DNA from: Massilia endophytica
GTDB taxonomy: Bacteria > Pseudomonadota > Gammaproteobacteria > Burkholderiales > Burkholderiaceae_D
Reading direction: 5' to 3'
DNA: 64,000 nt
Assembly: GCF_021165955.1 (NCBI RefSeq)
Contig: NZ_CP088952.1
Location: 2,976,001-3,040,000, forward strand
The translations under genes and the position numbers were made by a program. The stretch's first letter is position 1. Every line of letters begins with the position of its first letter. Positions 51,552-59,834 of the stretch are shown piece by piece. The notes under the pieces were generated by a model that searched no databases, was not told the origin of the DNA, and saw only the letters and a list, made by a program, of their open reading frames with translations.

Positions 51552-52862
51552 ATGGAAGTTCCCGGCCAGGCGGCCAAGTCCAGGGAGGTGGCGGTGGCGA
51601 TGGCCTTCATCGGCCTCATGTTCTTCATCCTCGGCTTCGCCACCTGGCTGAACGGGTCGCTGATCCCCTTCCTGAAAATTGTTTGTGACCTGAACAATTT
51701 TCAGGCCCTGTGGGTCACCTTCGCGTTCTACATCGCCTATACGGTGATGGCTCTGCCTGCGGCGGCCGTGCTGCGCCGCACGGGCTACCGCAAGGGCATG
51801 GCGCTGGGTCTGGGCGTGATGGCCGTGGGCGCGCTGCTCTTCATACCGGCGGCGCGGACAAGCTTGTACGGCCTGTTCATGCTCGCTCTGTTCACCCTCG
51901 CCAGCGGCATGACGCTCATGCAGACGGCGATCAATCCCTACATCGTCTGCATCGGCGCCCGCGAAAGCGCCGCCATGCGCATCAGCGTCATGGGCTTGCT
52001 GAACAAGGCGGCGGGGGTGATTGTGCCGCTGGTGTTCTCAAGCCTGATGCTGTCGGGCATAGGCCACTTCTCGGACGCCGAACTGGCCGCGCTGGCGCCC
52101 GCCGCACGCGACGCACTGCGTTCCGAGCTCGCGCTGCGGCTGGTGTTCCCCTACATGGCCATGGCGGGCTGCCTGCTGCTCGTGATGCTGCTGGTGCAGT
52201 TCTCGCCGCTGCAGGAGATCGCCGCGGAGGAAGAGGAAACGCCGGTGGAACGCTTCGGCGTGCTGCGCTTCCCGCAGCTCGTGCTGGGCGCTCTCTCGCT
52301 GTTCGCTTATGTGGGCGTGGAAGTGATTGCGGGCGATACCATCGGCCTGTATGGGCGCCATCTGGGCGTGGAGAAGTTCGGCATCCTCACCTCCTATACG
52401 ATGAGCTTCATGGTGCTGGGCTACATTGTAGGTGTGCTGGCGATACCGAAGTTCCTGTCGCAGAAGGAGGCGCTGCTGCTGTCCGCCATCAGCGGCATCG
52501 CTTTCACGGCGGGGGTTGCGCTCAGCTCACCCGCCAGCACCGGCATCTCGCAGGTGCTGGTGACCTGGGCAGGCGTGCCGGCGGTGCCGGACTCGGTGAT
52601 GTTCCTCGCCATGCTGGGCTTCGCCAACGCGCTGGTGTGGCCGGCCATCTGGCCGCTCGCACTGGAAGGCCTGGGCAGGTACACGGCCAGCGGCTCCGCG
52701 CTGCTGATCATGGGCATTGCGGGCGGCGCCCTGCTGCCCATGCTGTACGGCTACCTGTCCGACGCGCACAGTGCGCAATCGGCGTACTGGCTGATGCTGC
52801 CCTGCTATGCGCTGATCCTGTTCTACGCTGTGAGGGGCCACAAGATCCGTTCCTGGCCTTGA
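51552..52862 (+). CDS. MFS sugar transporter (FucP / glucose-galactose porter type)
   Basis: A 436-residue transporter with about twelve membrane helices. It begins with VAMAFIGLMFFILGFATWLNG, which carries the FucP-family start, and has QTAINPYIVCIG and LGFANALVWPAIWPLALEG near the C-terminal half. It is a proton/sugar symporter by family. The ATG at 51552 is chosen for its GAGGAA ribosome-binding site; 51537 is an alternative five codons upstream. It is the second gene of the TonB receptor operon and probably takes up the sugar released in the periplasm, perhaps by the GH2 enzyme. Confidence 0.92.
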   Translation: MEVPGQAAKSREVAVAMAFIGLMFFILGFATWLNGSLIPFLKIVCDLNNFQALWVTFAFYIAYTVMALPAAAVLRRTGYRKGMALGLGVMAVGALLFIPAARTSLYGLFMLALFTLASGMTLMQTAINPYIVCIGARESAAMRISVMGLLNKAAGVIVPLVFSSLMLSGIGHFSDAELAALAPAARDALRSELALRLVFPYMAMAGCLLLVMLLVQFSPLQEIAAEEEETPVERFGVLRFPQLVLGALSLFAYVGVEVIAGDTIGLYGRHLGVEKFGILTSYTMSFMVLGYIVGVLAIPKFLSQKEALLLSAISGIAFTAGVALSSPASTGISQVLVTWAGVPAVPDSVMFLAMLGFANALVWPAIWPLALEGLGRYTASGSALLIMGIAGGALLPMLYGYLSDAHSAQSAYWLMLPCYALILFYAVRGHKIRSWP

Positions 52863-52904
52863 GCACGCTGAACCCGGAGGCAGCCGAGGCTCCGCTGGCC
52901 GCTA

Positions 52905-54446
52905 CTATGGATAGACCAGCTGAGTATCCGCATACCCAACGCCCTTCTTCACGGCGTCCTTCTCCGGGTTCATTTTTCTGAATCCCAAAGACTCGTACCA
53001 GCCCACTGCGGAAAACGCCGAATCGACGCGCAGCTCCGTGCACTCCTTCTGCGCCTTGAAGCGCGCAATGGCATCCTTCACTAGCGCCGATCCGCCGCCC
53101 CCTTTGTCCGGGTGGCCAATCAGCCAGCGGATGTACATATAGTTCACCCCCATGTAGTGATCCTTCTCCAGCACCATATAGGCGACCGGCTCCCGATGCG
53201 CTCCCTGGTAACTCGCGCTGAGTACATGCTGGTCCTCCGCCTTGCCGAACGGTATGCGTTCGCTGGGCTTCTTCATATCGCCCGAAACGTTTTCCCCTTC
53301 GTCGTACTTGTCCCAGTTCCATCCTGATGTGATGTCGTCGCCGTGCTCAGTGCTCTCACCGTCGAACTTCTCGGCGCCGACGACGCGGCCAATACTGCGC
53401 CTTCTCTTCTTTGCGGCCTCGCTCCAGGCATCATGGAAACCCTGCAGATCGTGGGACACTGTTTCGTCCTCCGCCTTGTGCCTCTCTATGCCGATCTTCT
53501 TCTGCGGAGGCTTCTCCACCGCAGGCAGCTTGACGGTTTCGGCGCGCACATAGCTGTCCTCCGGAGGTTTCACAAACGCTCTGCCGTCCCATACGAACAG
53601 CACCTTCAGCCATTTATGCCGGAGTTCGTCGGCCTCCCGGTCCGCCTCGCGCCGGGAAGCCTTCTCCTGGTTTCCACCGCGCCGGGACATGAACACTGCC
53701 TCGTCGTCCACAACAATCTTCTGGCCATGCGACAGCTGGCCCAGCTTCCCGGGAACTTCCCTCGACTGCCAGTCATCATGCTCGCCGAACAGCGACTCGC
53801 CCCTGGCCTGGACCAGATGGGTGATCGCCCAGCTGACCGTTGCTTCCTTTACGGCCCTTTGCACAGGGCTTGCGCCCGCCGCCGGGGCGCTTGCCGCGCG
53901 GGATGGGAGCGTCGCCGGTCCGGGTTTCATCTGTAAGGCTTTCGCCCCCATCACATCGGCCTCGCGCTCCAGCCTCTTGTCGTCATTGACCGGCGTGCCG
54001 CGCTTCATCTGCATGGTGGGCTTCACCCTGCCCTGCTTCTGCTGCACCACGTGCCATGCTTCGTGCGCCAGGTGCTTCTCCTGGCCCGATGCCAGATGGA
54101 TATCGCGGCCCTGCGCATAGGCATGGGCATTCAGCTGGGCAGGCTTGCTGGAGTTGTAGTGAACCTTGACATCGTCCATCGAATGCCCGGAAAGGCGTTC
54201 GATGCCTGATTTCAGATTGTCCGGCAGGCCCGTATGATTCTTGGCGCGCTGCGCGACGCCGCTATTGGCCACACCTTCGAGCGCGTGCAGCTGCGCTACT
54301 CTTGGGCTGCTGTTGGCCGCCTCCTGCAGCTTTCGCTGCACGGCGGCCTGGGGCCGATTGTCCGCCAGTCCGGCTAACGGCTTAAACCGCCTCTGAACAG
54401 GCTCCTTTGCTTCGGACTGTCGCTTATTGCCAGCGTAAGCCTTCAT
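52905..54446 (-). CDS. eCIS-core (DUF4157) protein with C-terminal GNAT acetyltransferase
   Basis: A 513-residue protein without a signal peptide. Residues ~1-70 hold a repeated, basic, glutamine-rich segment (AAVQRKLQEAANSSPRVAQ; NSGVAQR). The eCIS-core/DUF4157 domain (~70-170) has GHSMDDVKVHYNSSKPAQ and an HEXXH motif HEAWH at 128-132, with a later EADVMGAKALQMK. A helical linker follows, and residues ~410-495 form a GNAT fold (AYMVLEKDHYMGVNYMYIRWL; acetyl-CoA loop around GHPDKGGGGSALV; WYESLGFRKM). The layout resembles cargo or toxin proteins of extracellular contractile injection systems. It follows the DUF5694 gene by 14 bases, so the two are co-transcribed. No immunity gene identified. 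Confidence 0.8.
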   Translation of the reverse strand: MKAYAGNKRQSEAKEPVQRRFKPLAGLADNRPQAAVQRKLQEAANSSPRVAQLHALEGVANSGVAQRAKNHTGLPDNLKSGIERLSGHSMDDVKVHYNSSKPAQLNAHAYAQGRDIHLASGQEKHLAHEAWHVVQQKQGRVKPTMQMKRGTPVNDDKRLEREADVMGAKALQMKPGPATLPSRAASAPAAGASPVQRAVKEATVSWAITHLVQARGESLFGEHDDWQSREVPGKLGQLSHGQKIVVDDEAVFMSRRGGNQEKASRREADREADELRHKWLKVLFVWDGRAFVKPPEDSYVRAETVKLPAVEKPPQKKIGIERHKAEDETVSHDLQGFHDAWSEAAKKRRRSIGRVVGAEKFDGESTEHGDDITSGWNWDKYDEGENVSGDMKKPSERIPFGKAEDQHVLSASYQGAHREPVAYMVLEKDHYMGVNYMYIRWLIGHPDKGGGGSALVKDAIARFKAQKECTELRVDSAFSAVGWYESLGFRKMNPEKDAVKKGVGYADTQLVYP

Positions 54447-54460
54447 TTGCAGGTCCTTCC

Positions 54461-55534
54461 CTACAGTAGCGGTGCCGCGTCGACAATGCGCACATCATGC
54501 ATCTGGTGCAGGTAGGCTTCGAGATAGCCCTTGTGCGAAGCGCCCACCACCACCAGGACGCGCATGCCGGGCTGCGCCTCCATCACCGCGCGGATATTGG
54601 ACGCCATGCGCAGATTGCGTATCTCCCAGTACGCCACATAGGCGCGGCCGAAGCGCTGCGGCGATGGCTCGTTGAGCGCGGCGCCGAAATCGCTGTCGAA
54701 CACCAGCTTTCCGGTTCCAGGCACCGTGTTATAGGTGCGGTACATCGACAGCACACCCTCGGGCGTGCGCAGGCCTTCGCGCATCGCCTCGTCCGTTTGC
54801 TTGCGCTTTTCGGTCGCCGGATTGTTCCAGGCCTTCATCAGCGCTTCGCCGTATGCCTTCTGGTCCGGCGTCGGGCTGTCGGCAGTATGGTCGTCCATGG
54901 GGTACACGCGCTCATGGCCCAGCCGCACCGCGAGCCGTACCGCTATCTGGTAGCTCTCATCGCGTTTGCGTTCCAGCGTCTGAAGCCGTTCGACAAGTAC
55001 GGCATCGAGCCCGTCGCCAGTCCGCCGTTCGGCTTCCGGTAGCCGGAGCCACTGAACGAGAGCCGAAGCCTGCTCGCCTCCCGCGAGGAAGACTGCCGCC
55101 AGGCGGCGGCGCTCGGAGGCGCTGGGCGATGCCGGCCATACGGCCAGCATCTGCTCGGCCTGCGCTGTCGCCGCAGGGATATCCAGCCCCGTCGCTGCTT
55201 GCGCAGGCGCGGTATTCCAGCAATAGGATTCGATTGTGTCCTGATAGCGCTGCGGGTGGCGGCGGACGAAGTCGCACTGCACTCCGGAGAGCGCTTCGAT
55301 GGCGATAGCCTTGGGCTTCCACGCGGCGAGCCTGTCGTTCAGCAGCCGCAGGCTGGCGGTTTCGAAAGTGGACGGCAGTTGCGAGAGATGGGGAGACCCC
55401 AGGACCAGGACTTCATTCTGCGTCCCGTTGGCTGGCCCCTTCAGCGCAGCAGGATTAAAATCCGGCTGATAGCCCTGTGCCGCCGCCATCCCGGAAAACG
55501 CCAGCGACACCATCAAGCAAGGCAGTTTTGACAC
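54461..55534 (-). CDS. DUF5694 (TraB/TIKI-like) exported protein
   Basis: A 357-residue protein with a signal peptide ending GMAAAQG. VLVLGSPHLSQ near residue 45, a central AIEALSG and a late VVVGASHKGYLEAYL resemble the GxxH...E...GxxH pattern of TraB/TIKI-type proteins, some of which are metalloproteases. It is co-transcribed with the eCIS-core/GNAT gene and divergent from the second eCIS-core gene. This could make it an immunity or processing factor for either, although DUF5694 proteins also occur alone. Membership of the fold is moderately sure; the role is inference. Confidence 0.78.
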   Translation of the reverse strand: MSKLPCLMVSLAFSGMAAAQGYQPDFNPAALKGPANGTQNEVLVLGSPHLSQLPSTFETASLRLLNDRLAAWKPKAIAIEALSGVQCDFVRRHPQRYQDTIESYCWNTAPAQAATGLDIPAATAQAEQMLAVWPASPSASERRRLAAVFLAGGEQASALVQWLRLPEAERRTGDGLDAVLVERLQTLERKRDESYQIAVRLAVRLGHERVYPMDDHTADSPTPDQKAYGEALMKAWNNPATEKRKQTDEAMREGLRTPEGVLSMYRTYNTVPGTGKLVFDSDFGAALNEPSPQRFGRAYVAYWEIRNLRMASNIRAVMEAQPGMRVLVVVGASHKGYLEAYLHQMHDVRIVDAAPLL

Positions 55535-55683
55535 GTATCCCCTCCATGCGCATATCGATAATCATCTGATAATTACACTTCCGCGATAAAAAGTCACCTC
55601 GGCATGTGACGGGCTGTGACAAAGTGATAGTTTCTTCGAAATCCCCACATGATAAATTCGCTCTCTGAGCGACATCTTCCGGG

Positions 55684-58284
55684 ATGATGATGGAGAAGCT
55701 GGTCAAACCTGAACCACCAAGATCACAGGCGCAAGGTGGCCAGAGGGAAGCGCCATCCCGCGGCGCCCTCAGCCAGCAACCCGGACGCCTGGCGCAGGCC
55801 GTGCAAGGCAGTCCCCGCATGCTCGCCCAGCGAAAGCTTGCGGACAACATCGCGAACAGCCCGCGCAGCGTGGCCCAGCGCCAGCTCGGCGAAATCGTAC
55901 AGACGGCACAAGAGAGCGGAGCCGAGGGCCGCAGCGGCCTGCCCGGGCCTTTGAGATCGGGCATCGAAAGCCTGTCCGGCATGTCGATGAGCGGCGTGAA
56001 AGTCCATTACAACTCCTCCAGGCCCGCGCAGCTGCAGGCGCACGCCTATGCCCAGGGCAACGACATCCATCTCGGTCCGGGCCAGGAGAAGCATCTGCCG
56101 CACGAGGCCTGGCATGTGGTGCAGCAGCGCCAGGGCCGAGTGAAAGCGACGCTCCAGGCCAAAGGAGTGGCGATCAACGACGATAGCGCGCTGGAGCAGG
56201 AGGCCGACGTCATGGGTGCGCGGGCGGCCCAGGCGAAGGCTATGCCGCCACAGGGCCGCGAAAGTGCGGCTCCTGCCAGTGTGGGACAGCTGCAGGCGGC
56301 GCCGGTGGTACAGGCCTTCTGGCTCCGGCAGGCCGACACCGTCAGCTGGATCGACGACGCCAACCGGGTAGCGCCCCTTCTGGTCGTCAACAAGGTGCCT
56401 GAACAGCGCAAGGTCCTGCATTCCAAGAAGTCCGGTAAATACAAGACCAAAATCGTGGATGTCGACGAAACCAGGAGGAGCTACGGTTTCGTCGGCGAGA
56501 AAACCAAGGTCTATCGCCTTGCAGGGATTGTCAAGGTCTCCTGGTCCGTCATCCAGAGCCTGATCGACGAACTGGGCGTGCAGCGCGTCGATATCATCTA
56601 CACGGGCCTCGATTCACGATGGGGGACGGCGCCAGGCATAGGCGCCATCCGCAAGCACAGCGCAAACCTCGCGAACCTGGATATCAGCGTGTTCACGCGG
56701 CTGTTCTCGCAACCTTCGCTGGACGTGAGCACATTCCTCAACCTGCTCGGCGTGCACGACTTCGACGAATACTTCCAGGGAACGGTGGCCGAGCAGCTCA
56801 AGCTGGTCACGGGCCCCGAACTGAAAGCCTTCCACGGCCTGCTCCAGGCGGAATCCAGCCTGACGTACAGGCGCGTGCTCGATCTCAGCCCCACGGCCAG
56901 CCAGGGCGCCCACTTCCTCAAGGAACATGGCGCGCACAGTACACTGCACCAGACCATCGCGCGCGCGGTGGAATACGGCATGGCGCACGGGAACCAGGCC
57001 ACCAAAGGGAACTGGGCGTCCAACCTGATTGCATCGAGAGCGGTGCAGTGGGCGACGCGAAAAATGGACAACGATGTCAACCGGGCCAACAACGACAAGA
57101 CGCGCACGGTCGCAGACCTGGATGTCATCACTCCCGCCGCTGCGGCCGCGACAGGCATATTCGCCAACGTCCGCGCCAATGTGCGCAACGCGATCACGAA
57201 CGGCCCTTATCACACGGGGAACCTGACGGGCGGCCGCGGCGCAGTGACCGCGGCAATCACCGGCACCTACACGGACACCCCAGGCCACACTCACGCCATC
57301 CGCGGTAACTTCACCGGCAATCTGATGGGCCCACTGCCGGGCGCCCCTGTCGTCAACCAGCCGGTCACGATAGAACGCCTGAGCGGCAATGGCGCCACGA
57401 CCGCGGCGATGACAGCACGAACCAGTGCCGCCGGCGTCGCACCTCCGACCCTCAACGGGACGTTGGTCGCGAACCTCCACTACACCGATTCGCATGTGGG
57501 CCTGACGATAGGTGGCAACCACTTCGACGGCGTTGGCGATCTGCGTACGGCCATGGATGCTCCGGTCAACGGCGCCCATGCGACGTGGGGCACCACAGGT
57601 GCGTACACCGGAGGTTATATCAACGCAAGCGTCAACCAGCAGACCGTGAACGACGGCGTTGGCAACCAGGCCAGGTTGAACCAGGGCGACTTCGTCGCGG
57701 GTTACTGGACGAGCCCCAACAATCACGCGGTGAGAGGGAACCTCACGGGCTATTCGAACGGCTGGAATCAACCGGTTGCAAGCGGCGGCAAATACACGAA
57801 CCTTGTGGCCACGCTGGGCAACCTGCCGCTAGCGGCAGCGGGAGGTTTCGAGCCCAGGACTTTGCATGCGATTGTCAACAACGCGGATGTCGCAGGCAAG
57901 ACCCTGCACTACGTGAAGATCGCCGGGGGGCCCGGACCACTCACGATCGACGGCAAGCTGCTCGCGCCCACCGTCACGGTCAACGGCACCCTGGCCGACC
58001 TGAAGGCGGACCATCTCGTTCCGCTGGCGGTGGCCAGCATCGCCTCGCTGCGGCTGACGACCGACAATATCGTCAAGAACAATGCGACAGCCGCGCCAAA
58101 CATCGATACCGTGGCCGCGCCGGTTGCCGGAACAACCTACTACAAGCAGATCGGCGCCGACCGCATCGAGTTCCGGCTGCAGGCGCTGGACCTGCCCCCG
58201 GCATGGACCGAAACGAACTTCCGCGTGCTGTTCAAACTGACCAGCGCCCACAAGGCGCACTACGAGCCCTTCACCGCGTACTGA
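55684..58284 (+). CDS. eCIS-core (DUF4157) protein with long uncharacterised C-terminal region
   Basis: An 866-residue protein without a signal peptide. Residues ~40-75 contain tandem copies of a motif SPRMLAQRKLADNIAN / SPRSVAQRQLGEIVQT. The eCIS-core domain (~85-200) includes MSMSGVKVHYNSSRPAQ and HEXXH as HEAWH at 140-144. From ~215 to 866 no known domain was recognised. This tail has a helical part (SQGAHFLKEHGAHSTLHQ; NWASNLIASRAVQWATRKM) and then Gly/Thr-rich beta repeats in which HAIRGNFTGN and HAVRGNLTGY recur about 150 residues apart. The architecture suggests a large toxin or surface effector. It is divergent from the DUF5694 gene; the ATG is one of three in a row. Confidence 0.78.
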   Translation: MMMEKLVKPEPPRSQAQGGQREAPSRGALSQQPGRLAQAVQGSPRMLAQRKLADNIANSPRSVAQRQLGEIVQTAQESGAEGRSGLPGPLRSGIESLSGMSMSGVKVHYNSSRPAQLQAHAYAQGNDIHLGPGQEKHLPHEAWHVVQQRQGRVKATLQAKGVAINDDSALEQEADVMGARAAQAKAMPPQGRESAAPASVGQLQAAPVVQAFWLRQADTVSWIDDANRVAPLLVVNKVPEQRKVLHSKKSGKYKTKIVDVDETRRSYGFVGEKTKVYRLAGIVKVSWSVIQSLIDELGVQRVDIIYTGLDSRWGTAPGIGAIRKHSANLANLDISVFTRLFSQPSLDVSTFLNLLGVHDFDEYFQGTVAEQLKLVTGPELKAFHGLLQAESSLTYRRVLDLSPTASQGAHFLKEHGAHSTLHQTIARAVEYGMAHGNQATKGNWASNLIASRAVQWATRKMDNDVNRANNDKTRTVADLDVITPAAAAATGIFANVRANVRNAITNGPYHTGNLTGGRGAVTAAITGTYTDTPGHTHAIRGNFTGNLMGPLPGAPVVNQPVTIERLSGNGATTAAMTARTSAAGVAPPTLNGTLVANLHYTDSHVGLTIGGNHFDGVGDLRTAMDAPVNGAHATWGTTGAYTGGYINASVNQQTVNDGVGNQARLNQGDFVAGYWTSPNNHAVRGNLTGYSNGWNQPVASGGKYTNLVATLGNLPLAAAGGFEPRTLHAIVNNADVAGKTLHYVKIAGGPGPLTIDGKLLAPTVTVNGTLADLKADHLVPLAVASIASLRLTTDNIVKNNATAAPNIDTVAAPVAGTTYYKQIGADRIEFRLQALDLPPAWTETNFRVLFKLTSAHKAHYEPFTAY

Positions 58285-58313
58285 TTCCATGCCGTTCACG
58301 GTATCATCGGCAC

Positions 58314-59132
58314 ATGGACCGCAGACTGGAAACAGGTGAGTACTTTGGCAACAGCACCGTGCTGTATGAGCGCGGCGGGCTGGCGCTGAGCGCGACCCGC
58401 TTCGCCGGTGAGCTGGATATTCCCAGCCATCAGCATGAGAACCCCTTCTTCTGCCTGGTGCTGGACGGCTGCGGCACACGTCGATGGCCGGGCCGCGCGG
58501 GTGAGCAGGCGCCCATGGCCCTGACCATGTTTCCAGCCGAGATGCCGCATGCGAACCACTGGCATGAAGGAGGCGGCAGCGTACTCCACGTGGAGTTCTC
58601 CGGCAGCTGGCTGGAACGCATGCGCGAGTCCCGCGCACTGCTCTCGCGCCCCCTTGACTTCGACCGGGGAGCGCCAATGCTCACGGCCCGGCGCCTTGCC
58701 CTGGAAACGCGGGTCTTGGACAGCGCATCGCCACTACTGATCGAAGGCCTGGTGCTGGAGCTGCTGGGAGAGTGCGCGCGCAGCCGTGCCGCGCCCACGG
58801 GCGCACAGCTGCCAGCGCGCATCCGGCGCCTGCAGGAACTGCTGCATGCCCGCTTTGCCGAGCGCCTGGACCTCGATGAGCTGGCAGACAGCAGCGGAGT
58901 TTCGCCCGACTTCCTGGCGCGTGAATTCAAGCGCCACACCGGCAGCAGCATAGGCGACTATGTGCGCCAGCTGCGCGTGGAGTATGTGTGCAATCGCCTG
59001 CGCGGCAGCCGGCAAAGCATCGCGGAGATCGCGCTGGCTGCCGGCTTCAGCGATCAAAGCCATTTGAACCGGGTTTTCCGGCGCCTCATGCGCATCACGC
59101 CCGCAGCCTACCGGCGCGCCACTACGGATTAG
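58314..59132 (+). CDS. AraC family transcriptional regulator with cupin-like sensor
   Basis: A 272-residue regulator. Residues ~10-95 form a cupin-like ligand pocket (SHQHENPFFCLVLDG; FPAEMPHANHWHEGG), and residues ~170-270 an AraC/XylS double HTH (DLDELADSSGVSPDFLAREFKRHTG; AEIALAAGFSDQSHLNRVFRR). The ATG at 58314 begins MDRRLETGEYF; the frame is open further upstream only as a shadow of the eCIS-core gene. It lies 29 bases after that gene and 79 bases before the cupin gene, its more likely target. Confidence 0.9.
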   Translation: MDRRLETGEYFGNSTVLYERGGLALSATRFAGELDIPSHQHENPFFCLVLDGCGTRRWPGRAGEQAPMALTMFPAEMPHANHWHEGGGSVLHVEFSGSWLERMRESRALLSRPLDFDRGAPMLTARRLALETRVLDSASPLLIEGLVLELLGECARSRAAPTGAQLPARIRRLQELLHARFAERLDLDELADSSGVSPDFLAREFKRHTGSSIGDYVRQLRVEYVCNRLRGSRQSIAEIALAAGFSDQSHLNRVFRRLMRITPAAYRRATTD

Positions 59133-59211
59133 TCCAAAAACAGCGCCTGCGTTCAAGCGCGCGGGGACGGCGCATCCTATGCTGAATGTTCATTCACTCA
59201 GGAGCCGCGCC

Positions 59212-59598
59212 ATGCCCATCAACGCCACCCCGGATACGCCCTACCATACCCGCCTGGATGTGCTTTTCGGGCCGCTGGAAATCGTGGATGCCGCCGCTGT
59301 GGCAGCGGCCAACGAGCATCCCTGGTTCAACCAGACGCTATGCCGCGTGAACGATTCCGTGGTGCGCCTGGGCGTGCTGCAGGGCGAGTATCACTGGCAC
59401 AAACACGACAACGACGATGAGTTCTTCTTTGTGGTCAGCGGGCTGTTCGTCATTGACCTGGAGGGCCGCAGCGTCACGCTGCATCCGGGCCAGGGCTTCG
59501 TGGTGCCGAAAGGCGTCATGCACCGGCCTCGTGCGCCGGAGAAGACAGTCGTGCTGATGATGGAAACGGCCTCGATCGTGCCGACAGGCGACAGTTGA
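59212..59598 (+). CDS. Small cupin-domain protein
   Basis: A 128-residue single-domain cupin. The metal-binding motif 1 is seen as YHWHKHDNDDEFFFVVSG (His/His/Glu) and motif 2 as HPGQGFVVPKGVMHRP. Members include dioxygenases, isomerases and storage or sensory proteins, so the reaction is open. The ATG at 59212 has GGAG seven bases upstream. It follows the AraC regulator in the same direction and precedes the second tRNA-Asn by 11 bases. Confidence 0.88.
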   Translation: MPINATPDTPYHTRLDVLFGPLEIVDAAAVAAANEHPWFNQTLCRVNDSVVRLGVLQGEYHWHKHDNDDEFFFVVSGLFVIDLEGRSVTLHPGQGFVVPKGVMHRPRAPEKTVVLMMETASIVPTGDS

Positions 59599-59604
59599 AG
59601 AAAA

Positions 59605-59692
59605 AATTCTGGCTCCCCGACCTGGACTCGAACCAGGGACCTGCGGATTAACAGTCCGTCGCTCTACCGACTGAGCTATCAGGGAAAAGAGG
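59605..59692. repeat. 88-bp direct repeat, copy 2 (tRNA-Asn)
   Basis: Perfect second copy of 36055-36142 in the same orientation. Flanks differ at once on both sides, so the repeat is limited to the tRNA gene and its short transcribed flanks. Confidence 0.92.
59610..59685 (-). tRNA. tRNA-Asn (GTT), second copy
   Basis: Identical in all 76 positions to the gene at 36060-36135, including encoded CCA and anticodon GTT. Downstream on the minus strand six T follow within eight bases of the CCA end, but no stem like that of the first copy is present. Confidence 0.97.
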
Positions 59693-59696
59693 TGAC

Positions 59697-59725
59697 ATTA
59701 TAGCCGCGTGCAGCGAGCTCTACAA
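59697..59725 (-). promoter_or_regulatory. Promoter of the second tRNA-Asn gene
   Basis: On the minus strand TTGTAG (59720-59725), 17 bases, TATAAT (59697-59702), at the same distance from the tRNA as in the first copy. The -35 differs between the copies, so the promoters are not part of the repeat. Confidence 0.75.
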
Positions 59726-59834
59726 CACACTTTCTTTGGACGCACCGTGAGCTAGCGCAAACCTGCGGCGGATACGGGTCATAGACTGAGACAGGCGAGT
59801 GATACCCGCTCCCTTACTCCTGAGGAGACCCGTC

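Noticed and set aside
36136..59609. Classical integrative island between the tRNA-Asn genes
   Set aside because: No integrase, transposase or att-like partial tRNA repeat; both tRNA genes are complete with their own promoters. Kept only as a recombination observation.
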